Below, piece after piece: positions 16,590 through 23,756 of a stretch of 27,873 nt of DNA. The DNA comes from a virus. The stretch spans positions 1 through 27,873 of IMG/VR virus record IMGVR_UViG_3300031857_001075. The stretch is one strand, 5' to 3'. Each line of letters opens with the position of its first letter. The first letter of the stretch is position 1. Below the pieces are notes generated by a model that was not told the origin of the DNA, did not search any database, and saw only the letters and a list, made by a program, of their open reading frames with translations. The position numbers were made by a program, and so were the translations under genes.

Positions 16590-17693
16590 TTAATAAATTT
16601 TGATATTATCATCTTGCGATTTTATTCTATTTAGTTCTCTAACTGTGCCATTCTTATTTGACATCCAGTATTGAACTGCTTTTGAATTATTTATCCACAA
16701 TTTTGTATTATTCCATGGGAAATCCGGGTGCATAAACTCTTCCCATTTTAAATTAAGAGCAGGTTCTTCGGGTGTTGGAATATTTTCCACTATAACGGAG
16801 TTTTCTTCCTCTTTTGGTAAATTTTTTCCACTATCTTCTTCATTTTCGAAAATATTTTCCACTATATCCTCTTTTTTATCACCATATAGTTCGTAATCTT
16901 TGTACTTTGCAATTGTATCGGATATTCCACCGTCATCAATGATAACATCAATACCATCTTCTTGTTTACGTTTTATAACCAATCCGTTGAAAGCAATAAT
17001 AAGTGCTACTGCTAATGGATCAAACACTATTACAATCAAAAATATGAAAAATTTTACAACATTTTTTAATTCTACACCAAATGCTTCAGCAACGAAACGA
17101 AATCCACCTACCTCTTTCTCTAAATCCAAATTTTGTAGTTTGATATCATTTATTTTTTCAGTATTTTTAGCGTTTTCATCTTGTAATTTCGATACTTTAT
17201 CATTGATTTTATCAATTTCTTTATCTCTGTTATCAATTGAACGAATGAGACGGGAGTTTACCTTACCACCATCAATTAATTTACCCGAATTCTGCTGTAA
17301 AACAGATATTTGTTCGGTAAATTGTATAATTTGTTGCTCATTTGTGGTAATTCGTGTTTGGTATACCGCAATTTCCCTATCTACTACTTGTAATTTTAGG
17401 GATTGGGCCTGGAAAGCATTTGATAGATATCCAAAAATACCGGCAGATGTAATTAACATCAATACTGCAACGGAAATTGTTAGATACCACTTATTGAATC
17501 CACCAATATCATTCCATTTTTGTTTAAGATAAGTTGCTGCAACTAATTTTGCAAGTTCTAATGCGGATGCCATTATCATCACCGAAAGTGATGCACCGGC
17601 AAATAACACCCCAAGTCCTGTTACGGAGAAGTATGCCGCACAACCTGCTATAATTAGTGCGGAAATTCCCACTAAAAATTTAAGCCAATTCAT
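16590..17693 (-). CDS. membrane protein with central coiled coil
   Basis: The 367-aa protein has hydrophobic segments at about residues 5-23, 25-50 and 71-90, a charged coiled-coil domain (95-196) with repeated Gln/Asn/Lys heptads, a fourth membrane helix (213-240), and a hydrophilic tail (241-367) rich in Asp/Glu. The tail ends with a Trp-rich segment (KWEEFMHPDFPWNN, then KLWINNSKAVQYWM). The topology suggests that the coiled coil and the C-terminal tail lie on opposite sides of the inner membrane or flank a hairpin. It is not a holin by length or topology. Proteins of this layout occur in other large environmental phages, but I know no function. It lies 9 bases after the 60-aa gene and just before the uvsE promoter. 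Confidence 0.78.
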   Translation of the reverse strand: MNWLKFLVGISALIIAGCAAYFSVTGLGVLFAGASLSVMIMASALELAKLVAATYLKQKWNDIGGFNKWYLTISVAVLMLITSAGIFGYLSNAFQAQSLKLQVVDREIAVYQTRITTNEQQIIQFTEQISVLQQNSGKLIDGGKVNSRLIRSIDNRDKEIDKINDKVSKLQDENAKNTEKINDIKLQNLDLEKEVGGFRFVAEAFGVELKNVVKFFIFLIVIVFDPLAVALIIAFNGLVIKRKQEDGIDVIIDDGGISDTIAKYKDYELYGDKKEDIVENIFENEEDSGKNLPKEEENSVIVENIPTPEEPALNLKWEEFMHPDFPWNNTKLWINNSKAVQYWMSNKNGTVRELNRIKSQDDNIKIY

Positions 17694-17702
17694 AATATAA
17701 TT

Positions 17703-17885
17703 TTATCTATTAATTGAAACTAACTCCGATACTCTCTCTACTATTTTTCTTGCATCTTCAATAGTAGTTGAAACCTCCGATGGAGTCAATTGCTGTGCAC
17801 CCATTGCTACATTTTGAATTATTTTCAATTTGCCATCAAGTGCAACCAATAATGTTTGTATTTTTTCATCGTATATCATAGACAT
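17703..17885 (-). CDS. small hypothetical protein (60 aa)
   Basis: The reading frame encodes 60 residues, nearly all in two amphipathic helices (YDEKIQTLLVALDGKLKIIQ and PSEVSTTIEDARKIVERVSE), with no membrane segment. It starts at ATG 17885, or at a second in-frame ATG at 17879. The first ATG is part of an ATATTTATG box, so if that box is a promoter, the second start is more likely. It follows a minus-strand terminator, making it the first gene of the next unit, and is 9 bases ahead of the membrane/coiled-coil gene. Function unknown. Confidence 0.62.
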   Translation of the reverse strand: MSMIYDEKIQTLLVALDGKLKIIQNVAMGAQQLTPSEVSTTIEDARKIVERVSELVSINR

Positions 17886-17899
17886 AAATATTTTATTTT

Positions 17900-17931
17900 A
17901 ATAAAAAAAGGTAAGAGTAAATCTTACCTTT
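17900..17931 (-). terminator. rho-independent terminator, minus strand
   Basis: Bases 17907-17916 (AAAGGTAAGA) pair perfectly with 17922-17931 (TCTTACCTTT) around a 5-base loop, giving a 10-bp stem. Read on the minus strand, the stem is followed by a run of seven T residues made up of the last three stem bases and 17903-17906, then ATTA. This is a good intrinsic terminator. It would end transcripts from the Hsp20/HD side before the gene at 17885. On the plus strand the T tract is poor, so stopping transcripts from that side is less likely. Confidence 0.8.
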
Positions 17932-17984
17932 ATTAAATATACAATAAATAACCGATTTTTCCAAATTTTTGAACGCGCATTTAG

Positions 17985-17993
17985 ATATTTATA
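17985..17993 (+). promoter_or_regulatory. ATATTTATA box upstream of plus-strand gene
   Basis: The box ends 3 bases before the ATG at 17997 on the plus strand. It shares the ATATTTATA core with boxes before the genes at 2969 and 9519. A TTTG at 17968-17971 lies 13 bases upstream, too close for a standard Bacteroidota promoter. Together with the small ORF it suggests independent plus-strand expression. Confidence 0.35.
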
Positions 17994-17996
17994 CTT

Positions 17997-18182
17997 ATGA
18001 AAACCCTACTACAGTCCATTAACACAGATGAACTTTTAGATATAGATTATTATATAGAAGCCATACAAAAGTTAATAAATCTATTACATATCATATCTCA
18101 AGATCCTATTGCTAAAATTGCAGTTGGTATTGTTCTTTTTATAACAATTTTAAGAATAATACTTAAATACCGAAAGAATTAA
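17997..18182 (+). CDS. small single-span membrane protein, only plus-strand gene
   Basis: The 61-aa protein has a hydrophilic N-terminal helix (residues 1-38, acidic at first) and one C-terminal membrane span (about 41-57, IAKIAVGIVLFITILRIIL) ending in a basic YRKN tail, so the N-terminus may be periplasmic. It is the only convincing plus-strand gene in the window. Support for its reality: no minus-strand gene occupies 17886-18178, a box sits just upstream of its ATG, and its stop overlaps the convergent Hsp20 stop in one TTAA palindrome, so coding ends exactly where coding on the other strand ends. A holin-like or membrane-signalling role is possible, but nothing proves it. Confidence 0.6.
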   Translation: MKTLLQSINTDELLDIDYYIEAIQKLINLLHIISQDPIAKIAVGIVLFITILRIILKYRKN

Positions 18183-18565
18183 GATACCTTTAAATTTAAT
18201 TTTTTAGGTTTAGATTCTTCTTTTCTTTCTACAACGATTGTCAAAATACCATTTTTGACTTCTGCTTTTGCATTTCTACCATCCAAATCTTTACCTAAAG
18301 TAATTCTCTCATCTATATTTGCAATAAGTTGATTAAACGGTACTTTTTCTTCACCTTTTTTTGCTTTAACTTCAATCTTATCTTCATAGCAAGATATTTC
18401 AATGTTATTTGGGTCATGCCCCAATACCGATAAGGCAATGTGGGCTTTATCATCTACAATATCTACTGCGAATTTAGATGGTACATAGGTTGTTGAATGA
18501 TTTTTCCAAGTAATTCTGTCATCAAAAAGAGAATCTACTAGTTTGTCAAAGTTTGTGTAATACAT
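18179..18565 (-). CDS. small heat shock protein, Hsp20 family
   Basis: The 128-aa protein contains an alpha-crystallin domain at about residues 32-113, with the signature A-x-V-x-N-GIL at 101-108 followed by TIVVER, and a short C-terminal tail with LNLKV (123-127) in the place of the IxI oligomerisation motif. Such proteins bind partly unfolded proteins and hold them for refolding; T4-like cyanophages often carry one. Length is at the lower end of the family because the N-terminal arm is only about 30 residues. It is transcribed convergently with the small plus-strand membrane protein gene, with overlapping stop codons. A weak promoter-like box lies upstream at 18587-18594. Confidence 0.9.
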   Translation of the reverse strand: MYYTNFDKLVDSLFDDRITWKNHSTTYVPSKFAVDIVDDKAHIALSVLGHDPNNIEISCYEDKIEVKAKKGEEKVPFNQLIANIDERITLGKDLDGRNAKAEVKNGILTIVVERKEESKPKKLNLKVS

Positions 18566-18586
18566 AGTTTTTAATTTTTTAGTTAA

Positions 18587-18594
18587 ACAATATA
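18587..18594 (-). promoter_or_regulatory. weak promoter -7 box before hsp20
   Basis: The minus strand reads TATATTGT, two mismatches from TAnnTTTG at its last bases, 21 bases before the Hsp20 ATG. TTG elements occur 23 and 28 bases upstream, so the spacing fits less well than for the other promoters listed. The 79-base gap (18566-18644) between Hsp20 and the HD gene holds no other convincing element. Confidence 0.3.
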
Positions 18595-18644
18595 CACATA
18601 ATATTCAACTATCATACCAATCCAAATTTTATGTAATAATGTCA

Positions 18645-19289
18645 TTACATTTTGACATCTTGTCTTTCAATTATAGTAGACATGTGGTCTGCCCAATGCA
18701 TTATGAACTGAAGTTTGTATCTCAATTGCTTTTTGATATCATGTCCTTTTAGGTATTTCTGATTATCCTCATCATACATACCATCGGTCAGTTTAATAGC
18801 AAAATACTCCTTCTCATTATAGGTAACACCATACTCATTGAGTGTGAAGAATGTTCTATCGGTTAGAGTCATATAAGAAATTTTATCATTTCTTTTAAAC
18901 ACATGTCCTCTTTTAATTTCCCAATCGGAATCATTTGGTAAATAATGCATTTCACCTGCAATACCCAATTTACCCAAATCATGATGTAAACAGGCAAATA
19001 CCAATTCTTCATCTGTAAAATCAATTTCACCTCCTGCATTAATAAACATTTCTTTCATTCTTAATGCATTCTTTGTAACATTAAAGATGTGGTCTATATA
19101 ACCACCAATATATGCATTGTGATATTGAACTGCGCCGGATGCCGGTGATAGGGTTAAACTTATTCCTAATTCTTTTTCGGAATACATATACAATAACTTA
19201 TCAAGTCTTTCACCTTTGAAATACTTTTTAAGGATAGCAATAAATTTTTCGTAATTTGCCTGTAATTCGGCTTCTGTTTTTTGTTTCAT
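18645..19289 (-). CDS. HD-domain metal-dependent phosphohydrolase
   Basis: The 214-aa protein shows the HD-domain ligand set: His67 in GGYIDHIFNV, the HHD triad at 102-104 in CLHHDLGKLG, and Asp201 in MHWADHMS. HD enzymes of this kind hydrolyse phosphoester bonds in nucleotides or related molecules. Similar genes occur in T4-like phages, where they may act on nucleotide pools or signalling nucleotides; the substrate is not readable from sequence. The first 60 residues are helical and Lys/Glu-rich. It has its own promoter-like element inside the 3' end of the upstream sulfotransferase gene. The stop codon lies in a weak AT-rich hairpin (18631-18650) without a T tract. Confidence 0.85.
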   Translation of the reverse strand: MKQKTEAELQANYEKFIAILKKYFKGERLDKLLYMYSEKELGISLTLSPASGAVQYHNAYIGGYIDHIFNVTKNALRMKEMFINAGGEIDFTDEELVFACLHHDLGKLGIAGEMHYLPNDSDWEIKRGHVFKRNDKISYMTLTDRTFFTLNEYGVTYNEKEYFAIKLTDGMYDEDNQKYLKGHDIKKQLRYKLQFIMHWADHMSTIIERQDVKM

Positions 19290-19299
19290 ATTTTAAAGT

Positions 19300-19923
19300 T
19301 TATATTACTCTAATATACGATTTTTTTTTGAATTTATCAAATAAATCATCTTCATTATATTCGGCAGTTTTTCTGTATCTGTTTTTGTTTGATAATACAT
19401 CGGTATATTTGAAATCATTAACTTTTAAAAGTTCCTTTAACTCATTAATAACACATTTGGTTTCATATATTCCTTCGTATGTTATTTGATTTACATTTAA
19501 TAATTTTAGAAATTCTTTATCTTTTTCAATATTTACAATACGTTTTTGAATTCCTTTATTTCTTTTTTCTAACCAACCATCCGTTATTCTATATTTGGTT
19601 TCACCCCACATTTCATTTTCATCTGCCCACGCTTTACTGATGGCTTGGTTCAATGTATTATCTCTTGTTAATACAAAAATAATATCCCAATTAAGGGATA
19701 TTAAATGATTAATACTTTTTATTCTGCCATCCCAAAACCATTCTCCTGTATTGTTTTCAAATATCAATTTAACTACTATATTATCCGCATCAAAAATATC
19801 ATTTATATTATGATTTGTGATATTAAATGGTTCATTTATCCATTTGAAATTGAGTTCACTACTTAACCATCTAGAAAAAACCGTACTACCTGTTCTAGGT
19901 TGTGCTATTATTAATATTCTCAT
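19300..19923 (-). CDS. sulfotransferase-like protein
   Basis: The 207-aa protein begins MRILIIAQPRTGSTVFSRWL. The beta-strand plus PRTGST loop at residues 9-14 matches the 5'-phosphosulfate-binding loop of PAPS-dependent sulfotransferases. The middle (VLTRDNTLNQAISKAW, about residues 83-98) resembles the 3'-phosphate-binding Arg/Ser helix. It is short for the family (usually 250 or more), so it may be a minimal version. It is the last gene of the modification cassette, 8 bases after the acidic 106-aa gene. The acceptor molecule is unknown. A kinase-like or other P-loop enzyme is a less likely alternative. Confidence 0.72.
   Translation of the reverse strand: MRILIIAQPRTGSTVFSRWLSSELNFKWINEPFNITNHNINDIFDADNIVVKLIFENNTGEWFWDGRIKSINHLISLNWDIIFVLTRDNTLNQAISKAWADENEMWGETKYRITDGWLEKRNKGIQKRIVNIEKDKEFLKLLNVNQITYEGIYETKCVINELKELLKVNDFKYTDVLSNKNRYRKTAEYNEDDLFDKFKKKSYIRVI
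19310..19341 (-). promoter_or_regulatory. Bacteroidota-type promoter before the HD gene
   Basis: Within the 3' end of the sulfotransferase gene, the minus strand reads TTTG (19338-19341), 20 bases, then TATATTAG (19310-19317), one base from TAnnTTTG. The ATG at 19289 is 20 bases further on. The spacing matches the elements before uvsE and the 99-aa gene. Confidence 0.5.
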
Positions 19924-19931
19924 TTAATTTA

Positions 19932-20252
19932 TTAGTTTTGAACTACTAAATTTTTTTTAGTTAAGATATTATATAGGATTTCAACTTCTTCTTCGGACAT
20001 TAATTCAGGCAAATCATCATCAAATAATCTCATTGTAAATATTCGATTACCTTTTTCATCTTCAAACTCATCGGATTCCGAACTAAATAATGCCGGTACG
20101 GATTCTATATCCATAAGTTCTTCTTCACCAACATCTATTAAAGGAATGATATAGTAAAAGTAATTATCTTCTTCATCGGTTACTTCTATTCTATGACACT
20201 TCCACTTTTCAAAACTAGCCTCTGTTATTTGCGTCTCGGGTACTATAATCAT
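19932..20252 (-). CDS. acidic hypothetical protein
   Basis: The 106-aa protein is strongly acidic with many Asp/Glu runs (EEDNYFYYIIPLIDVGEEEL and ESDEFEDEKGN). It lacks Cys, membrane segments and any motif I recognise. Aromatic strand-like segments in the first half suggest a small beta-containing fold. It is encoded 2 bases after the 2OG oxygenase gene and 8 bases before the sulfotransferase gene, so it belongs to the same operon. The acidity could indicate a DNA-mimic or an inhibitor, but there is no evidence for that. Confidence 0.68.
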   Translation of the reverse strand: MIIVPETQITEASFEKWKCHRIEVTDEEDNYFYYIIPLIDVGEEELMDIESVPALFSSESDEFEDEKGNRIFTMRLFDDDLPELMSEEEVEILYNILTKKNLVVQN

Positions 20253-20254
20253 AA

Positions 20255-20824
20255 CTAAATAAGTGTTTTTTTAAAATTTTCAATAGGCTTTAATGTAAAC
20301 CAACTTACCAATGAGTACCGTGTTCCACCGGTAACTGTATTAACTCTATGCCGTATATTTGATAAAAATACAAATAAATTTCCTTTTCCACATTCAAATG
20401 TTATAATATCATCATCCTCATTTTTTTGCATTTGTAATTCACCTCCCGTATACGAATTATTTAATTGAATTACTATTGAGCAATATCTTTTGGCCATATA
20501 CCCATCATCGATTGAGTCAACATGCCAGTTATAATATTCACCTTTTTCGTATTTTGTAAATTGATATGGTTGATTATCAAAATTAATTTCATGTCCTTTA
20601 ACATTCATATAGCCGGGCAATTGTTTCAATAACCTCTGTTTTATAAATGGGAATACGGAATCATAATTTGTTATAGATACCGATGACTTTCTCATTTTTT
20701 CATTATATATTGCCTCTGTACCAACCAACGCTTTAGTTAAATTTAAATTTTTTGTTGAATACCCAATTATCTCATCACATTCGGATTCGGTAAGGAGATT
20801 TTTTATTGTAAAATTTTCTACCAT
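20255..20824 (-). CDS. 2-oxoglutarate/Fe(II)-dependent oxygenase (prolyl hydroxylase-like)
   Basis: The 189-aa protein carries the full facial triad and co-substrate ligand of the 2OG-Fe(II) oxygenase family: His101 and Asp103 in NWHVDS, His159 in IRHRV, and Arg169 (or the Arg160 nearby) in GGTRYSLVSWF. The core is preceded by YQFTKYEKGEYYNW and followed by the double-stranded beta-helix strand GGELQMQK and GNLFVFLS. Such enzymes hydroxylate proteins, nucleotides or small molecules. T4-like marine phages often carry several. The location in a cassette with sulfotransferases and a glycosyltransferase makes modification of a surface polymer or of a peptide attractive, but the substrate is unknown. 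Confidence 0.88.
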   Translation of the reverse strand: MVENFTIKNLLTESECDEIIGYSTKNLNLTKALVGTEAIYNEKMRKSSVSITNYDSVFPFIKQRLLKQLPGYMNVKGHEINFDNQPYQFTKYEKGEYYNWHVDSIDDGYMAKRYCSIVIQLNNSYTGGELQMQKNEDDDIITFECGKGNLFVFLSNIRHRVNTVTGGTRYSLVSWFTLKPIENFKKTLI

Positions 20825-20834
20825 AACTTATTAT

Positions 20835-21290
20835 TTAATTTATATTATAATATCCTATATTTTTTATTATATCAATAATTGTAAAATTCCAATCCTCAAC
20901 TTCTACTTTAATTTTGTTACAACGGGTTAGTATGTGTTCTGTAACTTTTTTGTAAAACCAATACGCAGCATAGCCAGGTCTTTTTTCTTTTTTTGTTACA
21001 AATAAATTATAACCAAAGTATGTATCATCATCGGTTTGTTTGAAAAAGACATATCCAATTGGGTTACTTTTAAAGTATAAAATAAATAACTTTTCACCAT
21101 TTAAAATTCTATTCGCGACATCGACAATATTAAACATTTCATCCCAACTATATTCTTTATTGAAATGGGTAATTAAAGTATCCATATCCTCCTTTATAAT
21201 ATTACTAAATTCAGAATAATTACTTATTTCTTTTATATTAAATTGAGAATGAATTAATTTGTTATTTTTATTTATTTCAAATTTTAACAT
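20835..21290 (-). CDS. GNAT-family N-acetyltransferase (probable)
   Basis: The 151-aa protein has the order of GNAT elements. A strand-turn-strand (EKLFILYFKSNPIGYVFFKQ, residues 66-85) comes first. The acetyl-CoA-binding beta4/loop/helix follows as LFVTKKEKRPGYAAYWFYKK (96-115), with R-x-G-x-A resembling the pyrophosphate loop. The closing motif is VEDWNFTIIDIIKNIGYY (131-148), equivalent to the N...a..ly...GF end of the family. It would acetylate an amine on a sugar, a protein or an aminoacyl group; substrate unknown. It ends 10 bases before the 2OG oxygenase ATG and starts 1 base after the stop of the 427-aa gene. Confidence 0.68.
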   Translation of the reverse strand: MLKFEINKNNKLIHSQFNIKEISNYSEFSNIIKEDMDTLITHFNKEYSWDEMFNIVDVANRILNGEKLFILYFKSNPIGYVFFKQTDDDTYFGYNLFVTKKEKRPGYAAYWFYKKVTEHILTRCNKIKVEVEDWNFTIIDIIKNIGYYNIN

Positions 21291-21291
21291 C

Positions 21292-22575
21292 TTATAATAT
21301 GTTTCTATTTTTTTTATTTTTAGTAGAATCCAATCCAGTGATTACCATATCTAATAGTGAATTTTCATTATAGATTTTTTCCATAAATTTTTCATTAACT
21401 TTATATACCCAATCTTTACATAGTTTGTAATTTGTTTCATAATTTTCCATAAATTCTTTAACAAATTCTTTAAACTTATTTTGATTTCCTTTATAAATAA
21501 CCGCTTCACTATAGAATGGATGATTTTCAATTCCGGTTATTTCTCTTAAAATATCATATGGATAGGTATGCGTTGATATGAATGGTATTTTTGCAAGAAT
21601 AAATCCATATGTTTTTTCGGACAAATAATTTGACACATAATCGTTTGATAAATAATCCCATGATTCAGATAAAATATGCATTTTTGCCATTGGTAGTATT
21701 CTCATCATATATTCTAAATAATGTTCTACATTTTGTATATATGAAATATCATCCCAATTATCGGTTCCCCATTTATTTAAATGTACATTATTTACATTGA
21801 ATAATCTGGCTTTATTTACTTTATAATCCGCATTTATACAATTATCGGTTCTACTTAAGAATATTCTTGAATCATTTAATGAATCTAATTCTTCCATCAG
21901 TATCACACGATTAAGTTTATGATTTCTCATTGAGAAACATAATTTGTATGGTGGATTGATTTTATCAAAAATATTACCAAATTCATAATACCACCGAATT
22001 GATAGTAGTTCGTTCCATTGAAATATGGTATTTGTAAAAATAAAATTATGATTTGGGTATTGGACCGATTCTACAATTTTATTAAGAAAAAAATTATCAC
22101 TAAAAATATAATGATTTTTTAATCTTCTTATTTGATACTCCATATCTTTGACAGGATCAAATCGTATAAATTCGGAATCAATGAAACTTTTTTCTGTTCT
22201 CATTAATATAACTAACCATCCACTTCTATTTTCCAAATTATCTGCAATCCATTTCATTATAGGAATATCGTTGACGCCAAACGGGCCGCCACCCCTGTGT
22301 GCAGTTTCACCATGTTGTTTATTAATACAATCTATTTTGTAGTATTCACTACATTGGAACATCTGATAGTTTATTGATAAAAAATCAATTATGTGATATC
22401 CATCGGTTGCATCATTTAATTCAGGATTAAAAACTAATTCAATATTTTTTTCGTTGTATGTACATTGAACTATTCCAATATTATTAGAAATATTTAATTT
22501 TACATTTTTTGTATTTGCAAATAATTTTAAAAATAATGACCTTGAATATAAATGGTGTATATAAAATTTTATCAT
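21292..22575 (-). CDS. probable glycosyltransferase (GT-B/GT10-like C-terminus)
   Basis: The 427-aa protein is not a standard family member by eye. Its C-terminal half shows YLSEKTYGFILAKIPFIST (residues 317-335), similar to the TEKxxxALxAGxxPVV motif of fucosyltransferase-type (GT10) and other phage-borne GT-B enzymes. Before it comes FSMRNHKLNRVILMEEL (214-230), which resembles the R-x-H-x-x-x-R nucleotide-sugar segment of those proteins. The N-terminal 200 residues hold HGETAHRGGGPFG (88-100) and no motif I can name. Placement between a sulfotransferase (one-base overlap) and a GNAT gene fits synthesis of a decorated glycan. The alternative is an uncharacterised phage fold that shares only this motif. 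Confidence 0.6.
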   Translation of the reverse strand: MIKFYIHHLYSRSLFLKLFANTKNVKLNISNNIGIVQCTYNEKNIELVFNPELNDATDGYHIIDFLSINYQMFQCSEYYKIDCINKQHGETAHRGGGPFGVNDIPIMKWIADNLENRSGWLVILMRTEKSFIDSEFIRFDPVKDMEYQIRRLKNHYIFSDNFFLNKIVESVQYPNHNFIFTNTIFQWNELLSIRWYYEFGNIFDKINPPYKLCFSMRNHKLNRVILMEELDSLNDSRIFLSRTDNCINADYKVNKARLFNVNNVHLNKWGTDNWDDISYIQNVEHYLEYMMRILPMAKMHILSESWDYLSNDYVSNYLSEKTYGFILAKIPFISTHTYPYDILREITGIENHPFYSEAVIYKGNQNKFKEFVKEFMENYETNYKLCKDWVYKVNEKFMEKIYNENSLLDMVITGLDSTKNKKNRNIL

Positions 22576-23381
22576 TAAAATATTTTTTTTATATGATATT
22601 GCTTTTCAAACTTATTCCAAACCCAATCTTTTAATTTTTGATCTTCAATTATATTGATTCCTATTTTTTTGTAATTTGTTTGATTTTCTTTTTCAATTCT
22701 AATGGGTTCATTATATTTTTCTGAAATAAAATTTTCTAATTTATATAATTCATTTATATCAAATTCGTATGTTGGTTTGTATCCACTCTTCCAATGTTCT
22801 TGCGATAGAATTACTGTAAAATTTGTGTACATATCATCTGTTACTAAATTATTTAGTAATATAGATTTGTTATAATTACTGGAATAATTTTCTATTAATG
22901 GTTTTATTAATAAATTTTTTAATTTTTTATGAAATTCGACTATCCTATGTTTAGAATATGGTAATTGTAGTATTATATCAATGACTTCATCTGTAAAATG
23001 TTTATATATAAATTCATTCGTTATTACATTGGGTGTGTAATATATACCATAAGCCGTCGGAATCCACCACCCGAACAAATAATGAAAACAACTTATAAAT
23101 CGTTTAAAGAAATCTCTTTTTATTACGATTGTATTTACTTTTTGATTTAAAAAGGTATATATTTCAGATATTGATATGTGCCCATGTATTTTTATTTTTG
23201 AAAAATAATCGTTATTATTTATGAAATCAGGAAACTTTAGCCCACCTATAATTTCATTATTTGTTGGAACAATGAATGTAGGTTCTATTTTTAGATTTGT
23301 TTTTTCTAAAGCACTATGTATTGATATACTTGCACATTTTGGAGTTGAAACAAATACAATTTCATTTTCAATTAATATCAT
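22575..23381 (-). CDS. sulfotransferase family protein
   Basis: The 268-aa protein has both PAPS-binding signatures. IVFVSTPKCASISIHSAL (residues 8-25) contains the 5'-phosphosulfate loop (TPKCAS). VIKRDFFKRFISCFHYLFG (86-104) contains the 3'-phosphate-binding Arg/Ser helix. HGHIS at 66-70 may supply the catalytic base. This layout matches the Sulfotransfer_2-type carbohydrate sulfotransferases. It is the first gene of the six-gene modification operon, with a good Bacteroidota-type promoter whose -7 box lies just 3 bases before the ATG. Substrate probably a sugar hydroxyl or similar, but not determined. Confidence 0.8.
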   Translation of the reverse strand: MILIENEIVFVSTPKCASISIHSALEKTNLKIEPTFIVPTNNEIIGGLKFPDFINNNDYFSKIKIHGHISISEIYTFLNQKVNTIVIKRDFFKRFISCFHYLFGWWIPTAYGIYYTPNVITNEFIYKHFTDEVIDIILQLPYSKHRIVEFHKKLKNLLIKPLIENYSSNYNKSILLNNLVTDDMYTNFTVILSQEHWKSGYKPTYEFDINELYKLENFISEKYNEPIRIEKENQTNYKKIGINIIEDQKLKDWVWNKFEKQYHIKKIF

Positions 23382-23384
23382 AAC

Positions 23385-23415
23385 TAAATGTACAAAAAAT
23401 AAATGATTTTACAAA
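23385..23415 (-). promoter_or_regulatory. Bacteroidota-type promoter of the sulfotransferase/GT operon
   Basis: The minus strand shows TTTG (23412-23415), a 19-base spacer and TACATTTA (23385-23392, one base from TAnnTTTG). Only 3 bases separate the box from the ATG at 23381, so transcription would start at or next to the start codon, giving a leaderless mRNA. Confidence 0.5.
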
Positions 23416-23735
23416 AAAGTTTTTTTGCTTTTGAGTGTTGCATTAAATAATGCATCATCAACTTCTTTCCATTTTTTTAAAGGACATTCATTATGCTCTC
23501 TTGTGAATATTTTCTTTTTTAAAGGACAACCGCATGCATTACAAAATGGTTCACCTGTTATATCTCGCTTTTCTCTAAACTCCGGACATTGTATGCATAC
23601 GTTCCACCGAGCTTCGGCCAAATCTTTTTGCTCACTGGTCGGACTTGCTGCAGTAATCCACGCATCAGTTATTGTAATTATTTTTGCTGGATCTTTGACT
23701 ATCGAGCTGATAATTTTTTTTATACCCAAATTCAT
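23409..23735 (-). CDS. zinc-ribbon phage protein
   Basis: The 108-aa protein has six cysteines in its second half: CIQC (47-50), CNACGC (65-70) and CPLKKW (84-89), separated by charged loops (PEFREKRDITGEPF). This four-to-six-Cys arrangement, ending in CP-basic-W, matches a small zinc-ribbon family common in myoviruses that has no established role. The first 40 residues form a helix with a hydrophobic stretch (IISSIVKDPAKIITITDAWI). It is the last gene of the fibre operon, 21 bases after the 49-aa gene. Confidence 0.75.
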   Translation of the reverse strand: MNLGIKKIISSIVKDPAKIITITDAWITAASPTSEQKDLAEARWNVCIQCPEFREKRDITGEPFCNACGCPLKKKIFTREHNECPLKKWKEVDDALFNATLKSKKTFL

Positions 23736-23756
23736 AACATATTATTTAGTATTTAG

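Noticed and set aside
17703-18182. Toxin-antitoxin pair (60-aa and 61-aa genes back to back)
   Set aside because: They are divergent, separated by a terminator, and neither matches a toxin or antitoxin family by eye.
18631-18650. AT-rich hairpin (ATGTAAT/ATTACAT) at the HD gene end
   Set aside because: The stem is only 7 A/T-rich pairs and has no T tract on either strand, so it is not a convincing terminator.
23408-23428. CAAAAAA/TTTTTTG inverted repeat resembling a terminator
   Set aside because: It is within the codons of the zinc-ribbon gene's last residues, has a 2-base loop and no GC pairs in the stem centre.
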